DNA of 64,000 bases. It comes from Pseudomonadota bacterium (GTDB lineage: Bacteria > Desulfobacterota > Desulfobulbia > Desulfobulbales > Desulfurivibrionaceae). A program made the translations under genes and the position numbers. Positions within the stretch are counted from its first letter, which is position 1; every line of letters begins with the position of its first letter. Below the pieces are notes generated by a model. That model saw nothing but the letters and a program-made list of their open reading frames with translations, was not told the DNA's origin and searched no databases. Positions 45,792-54,003 of the stretch are shown piece after piece. The stretch spans positions 124,001 through 188,000 of the forward strand of contig JAHJRQ010000013.1 of NCBI GenBank assembly GCA_018830485.1, written 5' to 3'.

Positions 45792-46664
45792 TCAGATCAC
45801 CTTGTTCAAGGAATATTCGATGATGCCTTCGGCGCCGTTTTTCAAAAGCCTTGGGATAAGGTCCCGCACCTCGTGCTCGGAGATGACCGTTTCCACCGAA
45901 TACCAATCCGAATGATACAAATGCGCCACGGTGGGCGCGTTCAGGCTGGGCAGAATATTGATCACCTGATCCAGATGGGTCTGGGGCACGTTCATCTTGA
46001 GACCGACGATCTTGTCGGCCCGCAGCGCCCCCTGCAAAAGAAGAGCAATGTTCTCGATCTTCTCGCGCTTCCAGGGATCGGCCCAGGCAGCCTTGGAGGC
46101 GATGAACTGGGTGTTGGAGGTCATCAGTTCATGGATGATTCGCAGCCCATGGGCCCGGATGGTGCTTTCCGTCTCGGTGACCTCGACGATGGCGTCGGCC
46201 AGGCCCGAAACGACCTTGGCCTCGGTGGCGCCCCAGGAAAAAGTGATATCGACGTTGATCCCCTTTTGGGCAAAGAATTTCCGGGTGAAACCCACCAGCT
46301 CGGTGGCGATCTTCTTGCCTTCCAGATCCTCAAGCCGCTGGATGCTGGAGTCTCCCGGCACGGCCAGAACCCAACGGGTCGGCCGCTTGCTGACCTTGGA
46401 ATAGACCAGGTCGGCCACCACCACGATGTCGGATTCGTTCTCCAGCGTCCAGTCCTTGCCGGTAATCCCTGCGTCCAGCACGTTTTTCTCCACATATCTG
46501 GACATTTCCTGGGGGCGACAGATGGAGCAGGACAGCTCGGGATCATCCACCTCAGGAAAATAATTCCGGGAAGAGAGTTTGATCCGCCAGCCGGACTTTT
46601 CAAAAAGCTCGATGGTCGCCTTTTCCAGGCTGCCCTTGGGTATACCCAGTTTCAAGATGTTCAT
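45792..46664 (-). CDS. hisG: ATP phosphoribosyltransferase, long form
   Basis: HisG starts histidine synthesis by joining ATP to PRPP. The 290 residues start [18 protein letters not shown] and contain [41 protein letters not shown]-type segments, and a C-terminal regulatory domain (about 215-285) ending in [10 protein letters not shown]. So it is the long, histidine-feedback form without HisZ. It overlaps hisI by ATGA. Confidence 0.96.
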   Translation of the reverse strand: MNILKLGIPKGSLEKATIELFEKSGWRIKLSSRNYFPEVDDPELSCSICRPQEMSRYVEKNVLDAGITGKDWTLENESDIVVVADLVYSKVSKRPTRWVLAVPGDSSIQRLEDLEGKKIATELVGFTRKFFAQKGINVDITFSWGATEAKVVSGLADAIVEVTETESTIRAHGLRIIHELMTSNTQFIASKAAWADPWKREKIENIALLLQGALRADKIVGLKMNVPQTHLDQVINILPSLNAPTVAHLYHSDWYSVETVISEHEVRDLIPRLLKNGAEGIIEYSLNKVI

Positions 46665-47038
46665 TTGCTATAGACCTTCCCGGGATCAAAAACCGGCGTA
46701 TCATTTATTTCAAGCCCGCCGCCCTGCACCTTCCTGAAAAAACAGCTCCGGTACCCCTTGTGACAGGCGGCGCCGCCCAACTGTTCCACCAGAAAAACCA
46801 CGGTGTCGGCGTCGCAGTCGACCAGGATCTCTTTTACCAGTTGCACATGCCCGGACGATTCGCCCTTAAGCCACAGCGTGTTGCGGGAGCGGCTCCAGTA
46901 ATGAACCTTGCCGGTTTCCAGGGTCTTTTGCCAGGACTCTTCACTGATATAGGCAAGCATGAGAACCTCCCTGGTCAAGTGGTCCTGGGCAATGGCAGGC
47001 AAAAGGCCGCCTCCTTTGTCAAATCGCAGCATGCTCAT
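46661..47038 (-). CDS. hisI: phosphoribosyl-AMP cyclohydrolase
   Basis: HisI opens the adenine ring of PR-AMP, the third step of histidine synthesis. The 125 residues contain the metal sites VDCDADTV and [11 protein letters not shown], with [18 protein letters not shown], all normal. It is a stand-alone cyclohydrolase, not fused to HisE. It lies upstream of hisG with a 4-bp overlap and after a small Cys-rich gene, probably one transcript from the promoter at 47258-47286. Confidence 0.96.
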   Translation of the reverse strand: MSMLRFDKGGGLLPAIAQDHLTREVLMLAYISEESWQKTLETGKVHYWSRSRNTLWLKGESSGHVQLVKEILVDCDADTVVFLVEQLGGAACHKGYRSCFFRKVQGGGLEINDTPVFDPGKVYSK

Positions 47039-47083
47039 AATTCTCCAACAACGGCAGGCATTGCCTCCTTGCCCTCTCCGTCC

Positions 47084-47236
47084 TTATCCTCCGCCTTTTT
47101 TTTCATCCCCGGCTTTTTCTCCGGCCAGAAAGTGCATCAGGCAGGCGTTTCTGAATGTGCAATACTCCCTGGGCCTTCGGCAAACAGCCTTGCGGGAATC
47201 AACCTTGTCCGTATATTTTTCACAGAGCAGATCCAA
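47084..47236 (-). CDS. small Cys-rich protein, TTG start
   Basis: This is a 50-residue reading frame beginning with TTG at 47234-47236, preceded by AGGTGG (47241-47246) and by a good promoter 22 bp upstream. It has four Cys (LLCEKY, AVCRRPREYC, NACLMHF) and ends in a Lys/Gly tail. The spacing of the Cys suggests a small metal-binding fold. I recognise no family. It lies 45 bp before hisI. Longer frames from an ATG at 47335 cross the promoter and are unlikely. Confidence 0.5.
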   Translation of the reverse strand: MDLLCEKYTDKVDSRKAVCRRPREYCTFRNACLMHFLAGEKAGDEKKGGG

Positions 47237-47257
47237 CGCGCCACCTGAAAAATTCGC

Positions 47258-47286
47258 AAAATATGCCGATCCCTCTCTCTTGTCAA
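47258..47286 (-). promoter_or_regulatory. sigma-70 promoter of the small protein-hisI-hisG unit
   Basis: The minus strand reads TTGACA (47286-47281), a 17-base spacer and TATTTT (47263-47258). The predicted transcription start is about 15 bases before the TTG start at 47236. Confidence 0.7.
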
Positions 47287-47468
47287 GTGGTTGCGGCAAC
47301 GTCCGGCATGGTGAAACATCCGCTCCGGCCTTCAAAAAAAATTAACGTAGCATATCTTCTGGAAAAAGACTATTTTTTTAGATTTAAGGCATCCGCAGAA
47401 ATACACATCCCAGGGTGCCACTTATTATTTTTTGCTCTGTTTTTTCAACAAGATAAAGCCGAACCCCC

Positions 47469-48971
47469 ATGATCACACCCGTATCCTTTGCTTCCATGCA
47501 GCCAAAACTTGACCAGCCCCCGGTGGGGATGGACCAAGCCCGGGCCGCCACGCTAGCCCAGGCCGAAGAGGTTATCAGTCAAGCCAAAGGGGCCCTGGCC
47601 GCGCAAAAAAAGGAAACTCTCACCCTCTCCACCGATCCCCGCGTGACCCAGTGGCACGATTGCAATTTCAACGGCTATGCCCGCATCCTCGAGCTGCTCG
47701 ACCTGCCCGGCGCCATGGCCGAAGCCAGGGACCAGCATCCGGAAAAAGCCTCGCGAATCCTCGGGCATATTGAAAAATGCGAAAACGAACTTGGCGCCCT
47801 GGATATCGATATCCGCCGCAACACCATCCAGCCCTTCAAAGCGGTCAGCCAGGCGCAAGCAATTGTAAAAGAATGCGCCGCCTATCAGAACACCGTGAAA
47901 AACTGGCGAGCCCAGATCTCCCTTTTGACCGAAGCGGACAAAACGATTCGAGAGCGGCTCTCGTTAAGCGGCTTGCTCCCCCTGACCACTGCGCTCAACA
48001 GCAGAACCGCGCCAATGGTGAGCGAAGGCCACAATTTCTACCGCATGGTCAAGGATGCAAGCGGCCAGAGTGAAACCCCTTCCCTCCACGACTATCATGC
48101 CCAGGCCATTGACCTGGAAAAGCGGATCCGCCACCTTGACCTGAACAGCCTCCCCGGTCTCGCGCGGACCATTGTAGAACACACCCTCCAAGCGGCAATG
48201 GCAGCCACGGATCAACTCAAGGAATTCATCGAATTTTTCCTGAAAAATCTCCCGGGAGAGATCCGGGCGGTTGATACGCTTCAGCAGGAAATTCTCGCCC
48301 TGCGGGACACTGCGGCGCCGGAAATCCTGGCACAGATCGAGCCTCTCACCGCCAGCTTGGCCAGAAACCTGATCGGCCTGAGAAACAAGGCGCAGAACCT
48401 GAAACAGATCCAGTTTCTTCCCATTGTTTTGGAAGAAACCCGAACCCTGCATTACACCATAAAAAACACCATCCTTCCCGAAATGACCCGCAAGATCAAG
48501 GAGCCGGGCTCTCCGGTAAACCCCAACACGGTGGCCGCCGAGAAAACCACCGATTTCTTCATGGGACTCAAGGGGTTTGTCCGCGCCGTCAAGCTGCTTT
48601 TCAGCGCCGCCGGCGGGCAGAAGGCCATAAAATCCGAGGATCTGCACCTCATCCTCATTGATATCCTTAACACCTGCGACACCTATTACGGCAACACCAA
48701 GGCAGACGTTGCCAGACTGAACATCTTTCTCGAAACCAAACTCCGCGATTTCGAGCAGCCCTTTCCCTACGAGGGGCTCTTTCGGACGGCCAAAGAAGCC
48801 ATCAGCACCTACGGTTCAAGGCTTGAAAAAATGCTCTACAGCTTTGAAACCACCGATTTCAGCTCCGACGATGCGGAGGAAAAGCCCACTCCGGCGCACA
48901 AGACTACGGTGGGACGCCTTGTCGCCAAGCTGGAAGTACGCACCGCAAACCTCGAAAGCGCCAGAATCTGA
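47469..48971 (+). CDS. uncharacterised helical protein
   Basis: The 500 residues are predicted mostly alpha-helical with coiled-coil-like stretches (about 25-55, 85-150, 205-330), no signal peptide, and a few Cys (CNFNGY, EKCENE, KECAAY, NTCDTYY). No known domain is evident to me. It starts at ATG 47469 without a clear ribosome binding site; ATG at 47496 is an alternative. The 132 bp before it are AT-rich. It is followed after two bases by a small membrane protein, so the two may be coupled. Function unknown. Confidence 0.8.
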   Translation: MITPVSFASMQPKLDQPPVGMDQARAATLAQAEEVISQAKGALAAQKKETLTLSTDPRVTQWHDCNFNGYARILELLDLPGAMAEARDQHPEKASRILGHIEKCENELGALDIDIRRNTIQPFKAVSQAQAIVKECAAYQNTVKNWRAQISLLTEADKTIRERLSLSGLLPLTTALNSRTAPMVSEGHNFYRMVKDASGQSETPSLHDYHAQAIDLEKRIRHLDLNSLPGLARTIVEHTLQAAMAATDQLKEFIEFFLKNLPGEIRAVDTLQQEILALRDTAAPEILAQIEPLTASLARNLIGLRNKAQNLKQIQFLPIVLEETRTLHYTIKNTILPEMTRKIKEPGSPVNPNTVAAEKTTDFFMGLKGFVRAVKLLFSAAGGQKAIKSEDLHLILIDILNTCDTYYGNTKADVARLNIFLETKLRDFEQPFPYEGLFRTAKEAISTYGSRLEKMLYSFETTDFSSDDAEEKPTPAHKTTVGRLVAKLEVRTANLESARI

Positions 48972-48973
48972 CC

Positions 48974-49195
48974 ATGTTCCGGTTCCTCGACCAACTGCCC
49001 TTCCCGATCCTGATCGTGCTTGCAATCTTCATGTTGCTGGCACCGTTTCACCCCATGCCGCATGTGGTGGAAAAGATCATCATGCTGAAAAACGGCCAGC
49101 TCCATCGACCGATAGACATCTTTGATCTCCTGTTTCACCTGGCCCCCTTGCTGCTGCTTGGCCTCAAGTGGTGGCTCTCCCAGGGCCGCCCTTGA
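48974..49195 (+). CDS. small two-helix membrane protein
   Basis: The 73 residues have two transmembrane helices (about 9-27 and 53-69) joined by a loop with HPMPHVVEKIIMLKNG and RPIDIFDLLFH. Similar short proteins are found in many proteobacteria and have no proven function. It starts 2 bp after the 500-residue gene and is probably coupled to it. Confidence 0.75.
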   Translation: MFRFLDQLPFPILIVLAIFMLLAPFHPMPHVVEKIIMLKNGQLHRPIDIFDLLFHLAPLLLLGLKWWLSQGRP

Positions 49196-49265
49196 CCCTG
49201 GCCTCCCGCAGTCTTATTATCTGCAAGACACAACCCACCGCAACCACATAGAGGAGTAACGCACC

Positions 49266-49784
49266 ATGCAGCAAGTTTCCGAAAACGACTCAGTCACCAT
49301 TCTCTACGATGGACTTCTGCCCACCGGCGAAAAATTTGATTCCTCCCAAGACACCGGGCCTCTGCAATTTCAACTGGGCACCGGCAGTGTGCTGCCTGCT
49401 TTTGAGCAGGCGGTGCTGGGCATGACGCCCCAGGAAACCAAGAGCATCATCGTCGCGGCCAAGGATGCCTATGGCCTGAAGAATGAAGATCTGATCATAA
49501 CCGTAAGCCGCCAGGGTTTTTCCGGGCAAACCATTGCCCCGGGTATGATCCTCGGTATGAATATGGAAAAGGACGGCCAGCAGCACAAGATTCCGGCTAC
49601 GGTGCTCTCGGTTGACGATGAAACCCTGACCGTTGACTTCAATCACCCGCTGGCCGGTCAGGATATCTCCTACCAGATCACCCTGCTTTCCATCGACACC
49701 CCTGTTGCCGAAGGCGCTGGCTGCGGCTGCGGCCCGAACAGCACGGGCGGCTGCACGCCTAACCGCGGCTGCGGTTGCGCCTGA
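49266..49784 (+). CDS. FKBP-type prolyl isomerase, SlyD-like
   Basis: The 172 residues show the SlyD plan: an FKBP domain split by an IF (chaperone) domain (about 70-125), with LPTGEKFDSS and PAFEQAVLGM. The C-terminal tail is Cys/Gly-rich (GCGCG, GGC, GCGCA) instead of the usual His-rich tail of SlyD. It may therefore bind metals by thiolates. GAGGAG precedes the ATG. As SlyD serves nickel delivery to hydrogenases in E. coli, a link to the hyb-hyp genes is possible but unproven. Confidence 0.9.
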   Translation: MQQVSENDSVTILYDGLLPTGEKFDSSQDTGPLQFQLGTGSVLPAFEQAVLGMTPQETKSIIVAAKDAYGLKNEDLIITVSRQGFSGQTIAPGMILGMNMEKDGQQHKIPATVLSVDDETLTVDFNHPLAGQDISYQITLLSIDTPVAEGAGCGCGPNSTGGCTPNRGCGCA

Positions 49785-49800
49785 CCCGGCCATCTTCCCC

Positions 49801-50655
49801 ATGGCCACGAAAGTCCATCTCCCGGACCGGCATGTCTCGCGGGCAGTCCTGAGCATTGCCGGCTCGGACCCCTCGGGTGGGGCCGGAATCCAGGCGGACC
49901 TGAAAACCTTCACCGCCATCGGGGTCTATGGGGGGGCGGCGATCACCTGCCTGACCGCTCAGAACAGCCTCGGAGTCGACTCCTATCTTCCCGTTTCCAC
50001 GGATTTTATCGCAAAACAAATTAAACTGGTCCTGGCCGATCTGCCCGTCAGCCACATCAAGACCGGCATGCTCGGCACCGATGAAATCGCCGGGGCAATG
50101 GCCGAGGCACTGCATGGTTTTCCCGGTGAGGTCATCTGCGATCCGGTGCTTACGGCAAGCGACGGCCACGACCTTTTTCAAGAGACAACAGGAACCCTCG
50201 GCCTGCATGCCCTGTTCAACATCGCCACGGTCCTTACCCCCAACCTCCCCGAGCTGGCACGCCTGACGCAGCAAAATCTTCAAACGGCGCGGGAAGCGCT
50301 GGCGGCGGCAGTCTCCTTGCTTGCCCGATATCCCAAGCTGCGAGCCATTGCGCTTACCGGAGGCCATATCCAGGAACAGGCCGCGGAGGTGGAGGATTTC
50401 CTGATCCTCAGACACGGGCAGGGCGTGGAGATTTTCTCAAGCAAGCATCCGCGGGTCAACACCCGCAACACCCACGGCACCGGCTGCACCTTTGCCTCGG
50501 CCTTTACCGCCTACCACCTGCTCCACGGCAATGACCAGGAGGCGTTTTTCAAGGCAACGGCCTTCGTGGAGACCGTATTGCAGCAGAGCGCCGGCCTTGT
50601 TCTCGGCAAGGGCAAGGGCCCAATGGCCCATCATCTCTTCCGGGGCAGGGTCTGA
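49801..50655 (+). CDS. thiD: hydroxymethylpyrimidine phosphate kinase
   Basis: ThiD phosphorylates HMP and HMP-P for thiamine synthesis. The 284 residues have SIAGSDPSGGAGIQADLKTF near the N-terminus and NTHGTGCTFASAFTAYHL for the anion hole and catalytic region, with CDPVLTASDG and LTPNLPEL typical. The start is ATG 49801, 16 bp after the SlyD-like gene; an in-frame extension back into that gene is not homologous. I see no TPP riboswitch. Confidence 0.95.
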   Translation: MATKVHLPDRHVSRAVLSIAGSDPSGGAGIQADLKTFTAIGVYGGAAITCLTAQNSLGVDSYLPVSTDFIAKQIKLVLADLPVSHIKTGMLGTDEIAGAMAEALHGFPGEVICDPVLTASDGHDLFQETTGTLGLHALFNIATVLTPNLPELARLTQQNLQTAREALAAAVSLLARYPKLRAIALTGGHIQEQAAEVEDFLILRHGQGVEIFSSKHPRVNTRNTHGTGCTFASAFTAYHLLHGNDQEAFFKATAFVETVLQQSAGLVLGKGKGPMAHHLFRGRV

Positions 50656-50668
50656 TTGCCGCGCGTCA

Positions 50669-50697
50669 TTGACGTTTGCCTGCAAGCATTATATGAT
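50669..50697 (+). promoter_or_regulatory. sigma-70 promoter of the glycine-zipper lipoprotein
   Basis: TTGACG (50669-50674), a 17-base spacer and TATGAT (50692-50697) sit just after thiD. This leaves a leader of about 130 bases before the lipoprotein start. Confidence 0.8.
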
Positions 50698-50834
50698 TTG
50701 CCGTACGCACCGGTTTTCGGGACGGATGCACACAGTCTCTTGCGCGAAACAGGCAAGCGCACCGGACGGGGAGAAACCTGATCCGGCTTGGGACTTCAAC
50801 CAGACAGAGAACTGAACAACTCAAGGAGATCACA

Positions 50835-51299
50835 ATGCGGAAAAAAAATGGGCTACGAATGGCGGCAGCGGCGATAATTTTCATGCAGCTCACCACCGCA
50901 GGTTGCGCCACCACCACAACGAAAGGAACAAGTGGCGCGGCCATCGGCGCGGCAACAGGCGCCATCGCCGGCCAGGCCATCGGCCGCGACACCAAGGGAA
51001 CTTTGCTCGGCGCCGCGGTTGGCGGACTGTTGGGCTATATCATTGGCAACGAGATGGACAAATACGACCAGGCTCAACTCAATCAGGTGTACGAGAGCTC
51101 GCCTTCCAACCAGCAGACCCAGTGGGTCAACCCGGACACCAACCGCTCATACACGGTGACGCCAAAACCAGCTTACACGCAACCTTCCGGCCAGGTCTGC
51201 CGGGAGGCGGAAATTCTCGCCACCGTGGATGGACGCCCGGAAAAGGTGATCTCCACTGCGTGCAGGGACAATAACGGCAGGTGGGTGATCCAGAAATAA
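50835..51299 (+). CDS. glycine-zipper outer-membrane lipoprotein (SlyB/17 kDa antigen-like)
   Basis: The 154 residues begin with a lipoprotein signal (lipobox TAGC). A Gly/Ala-rich pair of helices (about 30-75, GAAIGAATGAIAGQAIG, GTLLGAAVGGLLGYIIG) gives the glycine zipper. The C-terminal domain has one Cys pair (VCREAE, TACRDN) and VDGRPEKV, as in the 17 kDa surface antigen family. It probably sits in the outer membrane. AAGGAG precedes the ATG, and a perfect hairpin follows at 51330. Confidence 0.85.
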   Translation: MRKKNGLRMAAAAIIFMQLTTAGCATTTTKGTSGAAIGAATGAIAGQAIGRDTKGTLLGAAVGGLLGYIIGNEMDKYDQAQLNQVYESSPSNQQTQWVNPDTNRSYTVTPKPAYTQPSGQVCREAEILATVDGRPEKVISTACRDNNGRWVIQK

Positions 51300-51329
51300 T
51301 CCCGGCGGCGGGGCCAACCGGGCGCTATG

Positions 51330-51366
51330 CCGGAGCGGGATTGCACAAAACGGAATCCCGCTCCGG
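51330..51366 (+). terminator. strong hairpin after the glycine-zipper gene
   Basis: Perfect 13-bp GC-rich arms CCGGAGCGGGATT and AATCCCGCTCCGG surround an 11-base loop, 30 bp after the stop. No T-run follows, so it is a transcript-end or processing hairpin, not a certain terminator. Confidence 0.55.
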
Positions 51367-51400
51367 AAATATCACGAACAAGAAGGCACGGATGTAAACC

Positions 51401-51862
51401 ATGCGCATTTGGATTGACGCCGATGCCTGCCCAGTCCCGGTGAAGGAGATTCTGTTCCGGGCCGCGGATCGCATGCGGGTGGAGAGCGTCCTGGTGGCGA
51501 ACCATTGCCTCAAGGTGCCACGCTCGCCCTTTATCAAAACCGTCCAGGTCAAGCCGGGCTTCAATGTTGCGGACGCCCGGATCATCGACGATGTTGAACC
51601 GGGCGATCTGGTTATCACCGCGGATATTCCCCTGGCGGCCGAGGTGGTCGCAGCCTCGGCAACCGCCCTGAATCCTCGGGGCACGCTCTACACGGCAGAA
51701 TCCATTCAAGAACATCTGGCGCGCAGGAATTTCATGGACGAAATGCGCTCAGCAGGCGCCATTACCGGCGGCCCACCTGCCTTGAGCAAGGTTCATCTCC
51801 AGGCCTTTGCCAACCAACTGGACCGATATCTGACACGATACGCAACCGTCGCTCCTCGGTGA
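51401..51862 (+). CDS. YaiI/YqxD family protein (DUF188)
   Basis: The 153 residues match the YaiI/YqxD family: RIWIDADACPVPVKEIL at the start, DDVEPGDLVITADIPLA, and LNPRGTLYT. The family has a PIN-like fold and no proven role. Length is normal. It stands alone between a hairpin and a palindromic element. Confidence 0.92.
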   Translation: MRIWIDADACPVPVKEILFRAADRMRVESVLVANHCLKVPRSPFIKTVQVKPGFNVADARIIDDVEPGDLVITADIPLAAEVVAASATALNPRGTLYTAESIQEHLARRNFMDEMRSAGAITGGPPALSKVHLQAFANQLDRYLTRYATVAPR

Positions 51863-51928
51863 GTGGCGGCTTACTACCCAAAATTTCGCTCTATTTTTTT
51901 GATACACTCGTGAAAAACAAAAATTGGG

Positions 51929-52054
51929 GATGGCTAAGCACAAATCGTCAGATACAAGGCGCGCAAATTTCGAGGAATGAAGCGTACTCAGGTACGCCGC
52001 AATGACGAGATAATGCAGCGCAACGCAGTAGCTGGCGATTTGTGCGACGCCATC
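51929..52054. repeat. MITE-like palindromic element
   Basis: The 126-bp element has imperfect inverted ends (GATGGC.. GCACAAATCG / CGATTTGTGC.. GCCATC, about 20 of 24 bases paired) and an inner GCGTACTCAGGTACGC palindrome. It contains no gene. Its right end overlaps the PilZ gene stop codon by two bases. Confidence 0.75.
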
Positions 52055-52406
52055 ATTTTTCCAGGGAAAACTGCCGGATAAACCGGGCCAGGATTACGAC
52101 CTGCTCGGGAACAAGCTCGCCAAAAGCCATGCCCCTCCGCCTGACCTCGCCGTCTCCGTCGCCCTCGTGATCGATGACGATATCAGAGACATTGGTAAGG
52201 GGGAGATTGTCAAAAAAGAGCTCCTCCCCGCCAAAGATGATGCCGAACTCCGCAGGCTCAGTGGTCATGTCGTCATACGCCGTATACCTGAAAGACAAGC
52301 CGCCGAAGCTCATGTCAATGATTTCGCCATACACGGAATCAAGGGCGATTACCCCGTCCTTGACCGGAAACCTCCGGCACCGCCGGCTCTCCCTCTGGTT
52401 AGCCAT
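52053..52406 (-). CDS. PilZ domain protein
   Basis: The 117 residues resemble a PilZ c-di-GMP receptor: an RRCRRF basic motif near residue 8, then DMSFGGLSF (DxSxxG), and a beta-barrel pattern. This suggests c-di-GMP binding. The start is ATG 52404-52406; an upstream in-frame extension is unsupported. A zinc-ribbon-type gene lies upstream on the same strand with a 60-bp gap. Confidence 0.82.
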   Translation of the reverse strand: MANQRESRRCRRFPVKDGVIALDSVYGEIIDMSFGGLSFRYTAYDDMTTEPAEFGIIFGGEELFFDNLPLTNVSDIVIDHEGDGDGEVRRRGMAFGELVPEQVVILARFIRQFSLEK

Positions 52407-52466
52407 ATTCAATCCCCCCCACTTTTTCCAGGACACCCCCTGTCCTGCAGCGCGTTCATGCACACA

Positions 52467-52673
52467 TCACATCATCCGGATCCGGCCGCAATCCGGACAG
52501 ACCCAGGTCGGGCCATTGCTGATCCCCCACATATTTTCCTTGAAACAGTCATCGCAGATCTGGAAGCCGCAAGGACAGTTCCAGCAGAAGGGCAATTTCC
52601 TCCGGCAGCAATGGCACTGGAACTCACGCAAGCCCCGGCGACGGCCGGCCTTTTTCGGCTGCTCCCCTTCCAT
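52467..52673 (-). CDS. small zinc-ribbon-like protein
   Basis: The 68 residues have at least three CxxC-type pairs (CHCC, CWNCPC, CDDC, CPDC), enough for two zinc sites. It starts at ATG 52671-52673, two bases after the cutA stop. I do not recognise a family. It is a probable part of the cutA transcript. Confidence 0.72.
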   Translation of the reverse strand: MEGEQPKKAGRRRGLREFQCHCCRRKLPFCWNCPCGFQICDDCFKENMWGISNGPTWVCPDCGRIRMM

Positions 52674-52675
52674 AC

Positions 52676-53002
52676 TCAACAAGGCTCCTTGACCTGGGCC
52701 GTCAGCCAGGCCAAGTACTCATTGCTCCCGGCAATTATCGGCGTGACGATGATCTCGGCAACCGCATAGGGATGGATCGATTTGATCGCCGCCTCTATTT
52801 CAGGATAAAGCGCAACGCGGCTTTTGGCAAGGCAGAGATATTCCCCCGCCGCTTCAATCTTTCCCTGCCAGCGGTAATGGCTGGTCATGGGGCCGAGCAC
52901 CTGAACACAGGCGGCCAGCCTTTTTTCAACCAGCAATCCGGCAATGGCCCCGGCGTCCTCCTCGGTGGCAACGGTGGTGGCAACCTGGATATATTCATGC
53001 AT
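52676..53002 (-). CDS. cutA: CutA1-type protein
   Basis: The 108 residues are the small trimeric CutA1 fold: EEDAGAIAGLLVEKRLAACVQVL, then HYRWQGKIE and IHPYAVAEIIVTPI. It is linked to divalent-metal tolerance in E. coli, though the biochemical role is unsettled. AAGGAG precedes the ATG. Confidence 0.94.
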   Translation of the reverse strand: MHEYIQVATTVATEEDAGAIAGLLVEKRLAACVQVLGPMTSHYRWQGKIEAAGEYLCLAKSRVALYPEIEAAIKSIHPYAVAEIIVTPIIAGSNEYLAWLTAQVKEPC

Positions 53003-53229
53003 TGGGCTCGCTCCTTATCATAAAACAAGACAGCACGCAGGATATTCTTGTTCCCCGCCCTGAGTCCGTCACGCGGTCCGGATATAAACTTTTCACCCCG
53101 CAGGCCAAGAGCATGGACATCCTGCACCGATCTCTGGTACATTAAGGTGCTGCTGCCGGTCACGGCATTCCATGGTGCAGTTATAAAAATTCGTAACAGC
53201 CTTCCTCACCACCCACAGAGAGTCGCCCC

Positions 53230-54003
53230 ATGCTGCTAGCGGTTGACATTGGCAATACCCACATGGTGATCGGGGTTTTCACCGGCTCGACGCTTCGCTG
53301 CCACTGGCGGGTAAAAACCGACAAGGGCAGCACGGTGGATGAACTGGCCGCCATCTTCCATGGCCTTTTTACCATGGAAGGGCTCCGTTTCAACGATATT
53401 TCCGAAACGATCATCTCCAGCGTGGTGCCGGCGATGCAGGCCGCCTGGGCAGCCTTTGCCACCCGATACCTGAAAACCGTCCCCCTTGTGGTAGGCGGCG
53501 GCACGGTGCAGACCTCCATGCCGGTATGTATCGACAACCCCGCGGAAATCGGCGCGGATCGCCTGGTCAATGCCGTGGCGGCATACGACAGGTTCAAGTG
53601 TGCCCTCATTGTCGTTGATTTCGGTACCGCCATCACCTGGGACTGCGTTTCCGACGCAGGGGAATACCTGGGCGGCGCCATCGCCCCGGGATTGTCCATT
53701 GCCATGGAGGCGCTGGGCAGCCGCACGGCCAAGCTGCCCCAGGTGGATATCTCCACTCCGCCCGCCGCGCCCATCGGCACCAACACCGTAGCGGCGATCA
53801 AATCGGGAATCCTCTTCGGCTATGGCGGCATGGTGGACGGCCTGATCCGGCGGCTGCGGGAACAGATGGCCCCGGCGCTGCCGCAGACGGTGGCTACCGG
53901 CGGCATGGCCACCCTCATCGCCCCGTACACCACCAGCATCGACCACGTTGACCCCATGCTCACCCTCAACGGCCTGCGCCTGCTCCATGCACGAAACGCC
54001 TAA
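53230..54003 (+). CDS. coaX: type III pantothenate kinase
   Basis: CoaX phosphorylates pantothenate, the first step of CoA synthesis. The 257 residues begin LLAVDIGNTHMVIGVF, with ADRLVNAVAAY and VDFGTAITWDCV, the motifs of the ASKHA-fold type III enzyme, which is not inhibited by CoA. It overlaps the LD-carboxypeptidase gene by 17 bp, so the two are coupled. Confidence 0.96.
   Translation: MLLAVDIGNTHMVIGVFTGSTLRCHWRVKTDKGSTVDELAAIFHGLFTMEGLRFNDISETIISSVVPAMQAAWAAFATRYLKTVPLVVGGGTVQTSMPVCIDNPAEIGADRLVNAVAAYDRFKCALIVVDFGTAITWDCVSDAGEYLGGAIAPGLSIAMEALGSRTAKLPQVDISTPPAAPIGTNTVAAIKSGILFGYGGMVDGLIRRLREQMAPALPQTVATGGMATLIAPYTTSIDHVDPMLTLNGLRLLHARNA

Noticed and set aside
45694-45906. 70-codon minus-strand frame between hisG and repeat copy C
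   Set aside because: It overlaps the end of hisG in another frame and runs into the repeat; no supporting signals.
49785-49800. TPP riboswitch before thiD
   Set aside because: The gap to the upstream gene is only 16 bp, too short, and no THI-box-like sequence is present.
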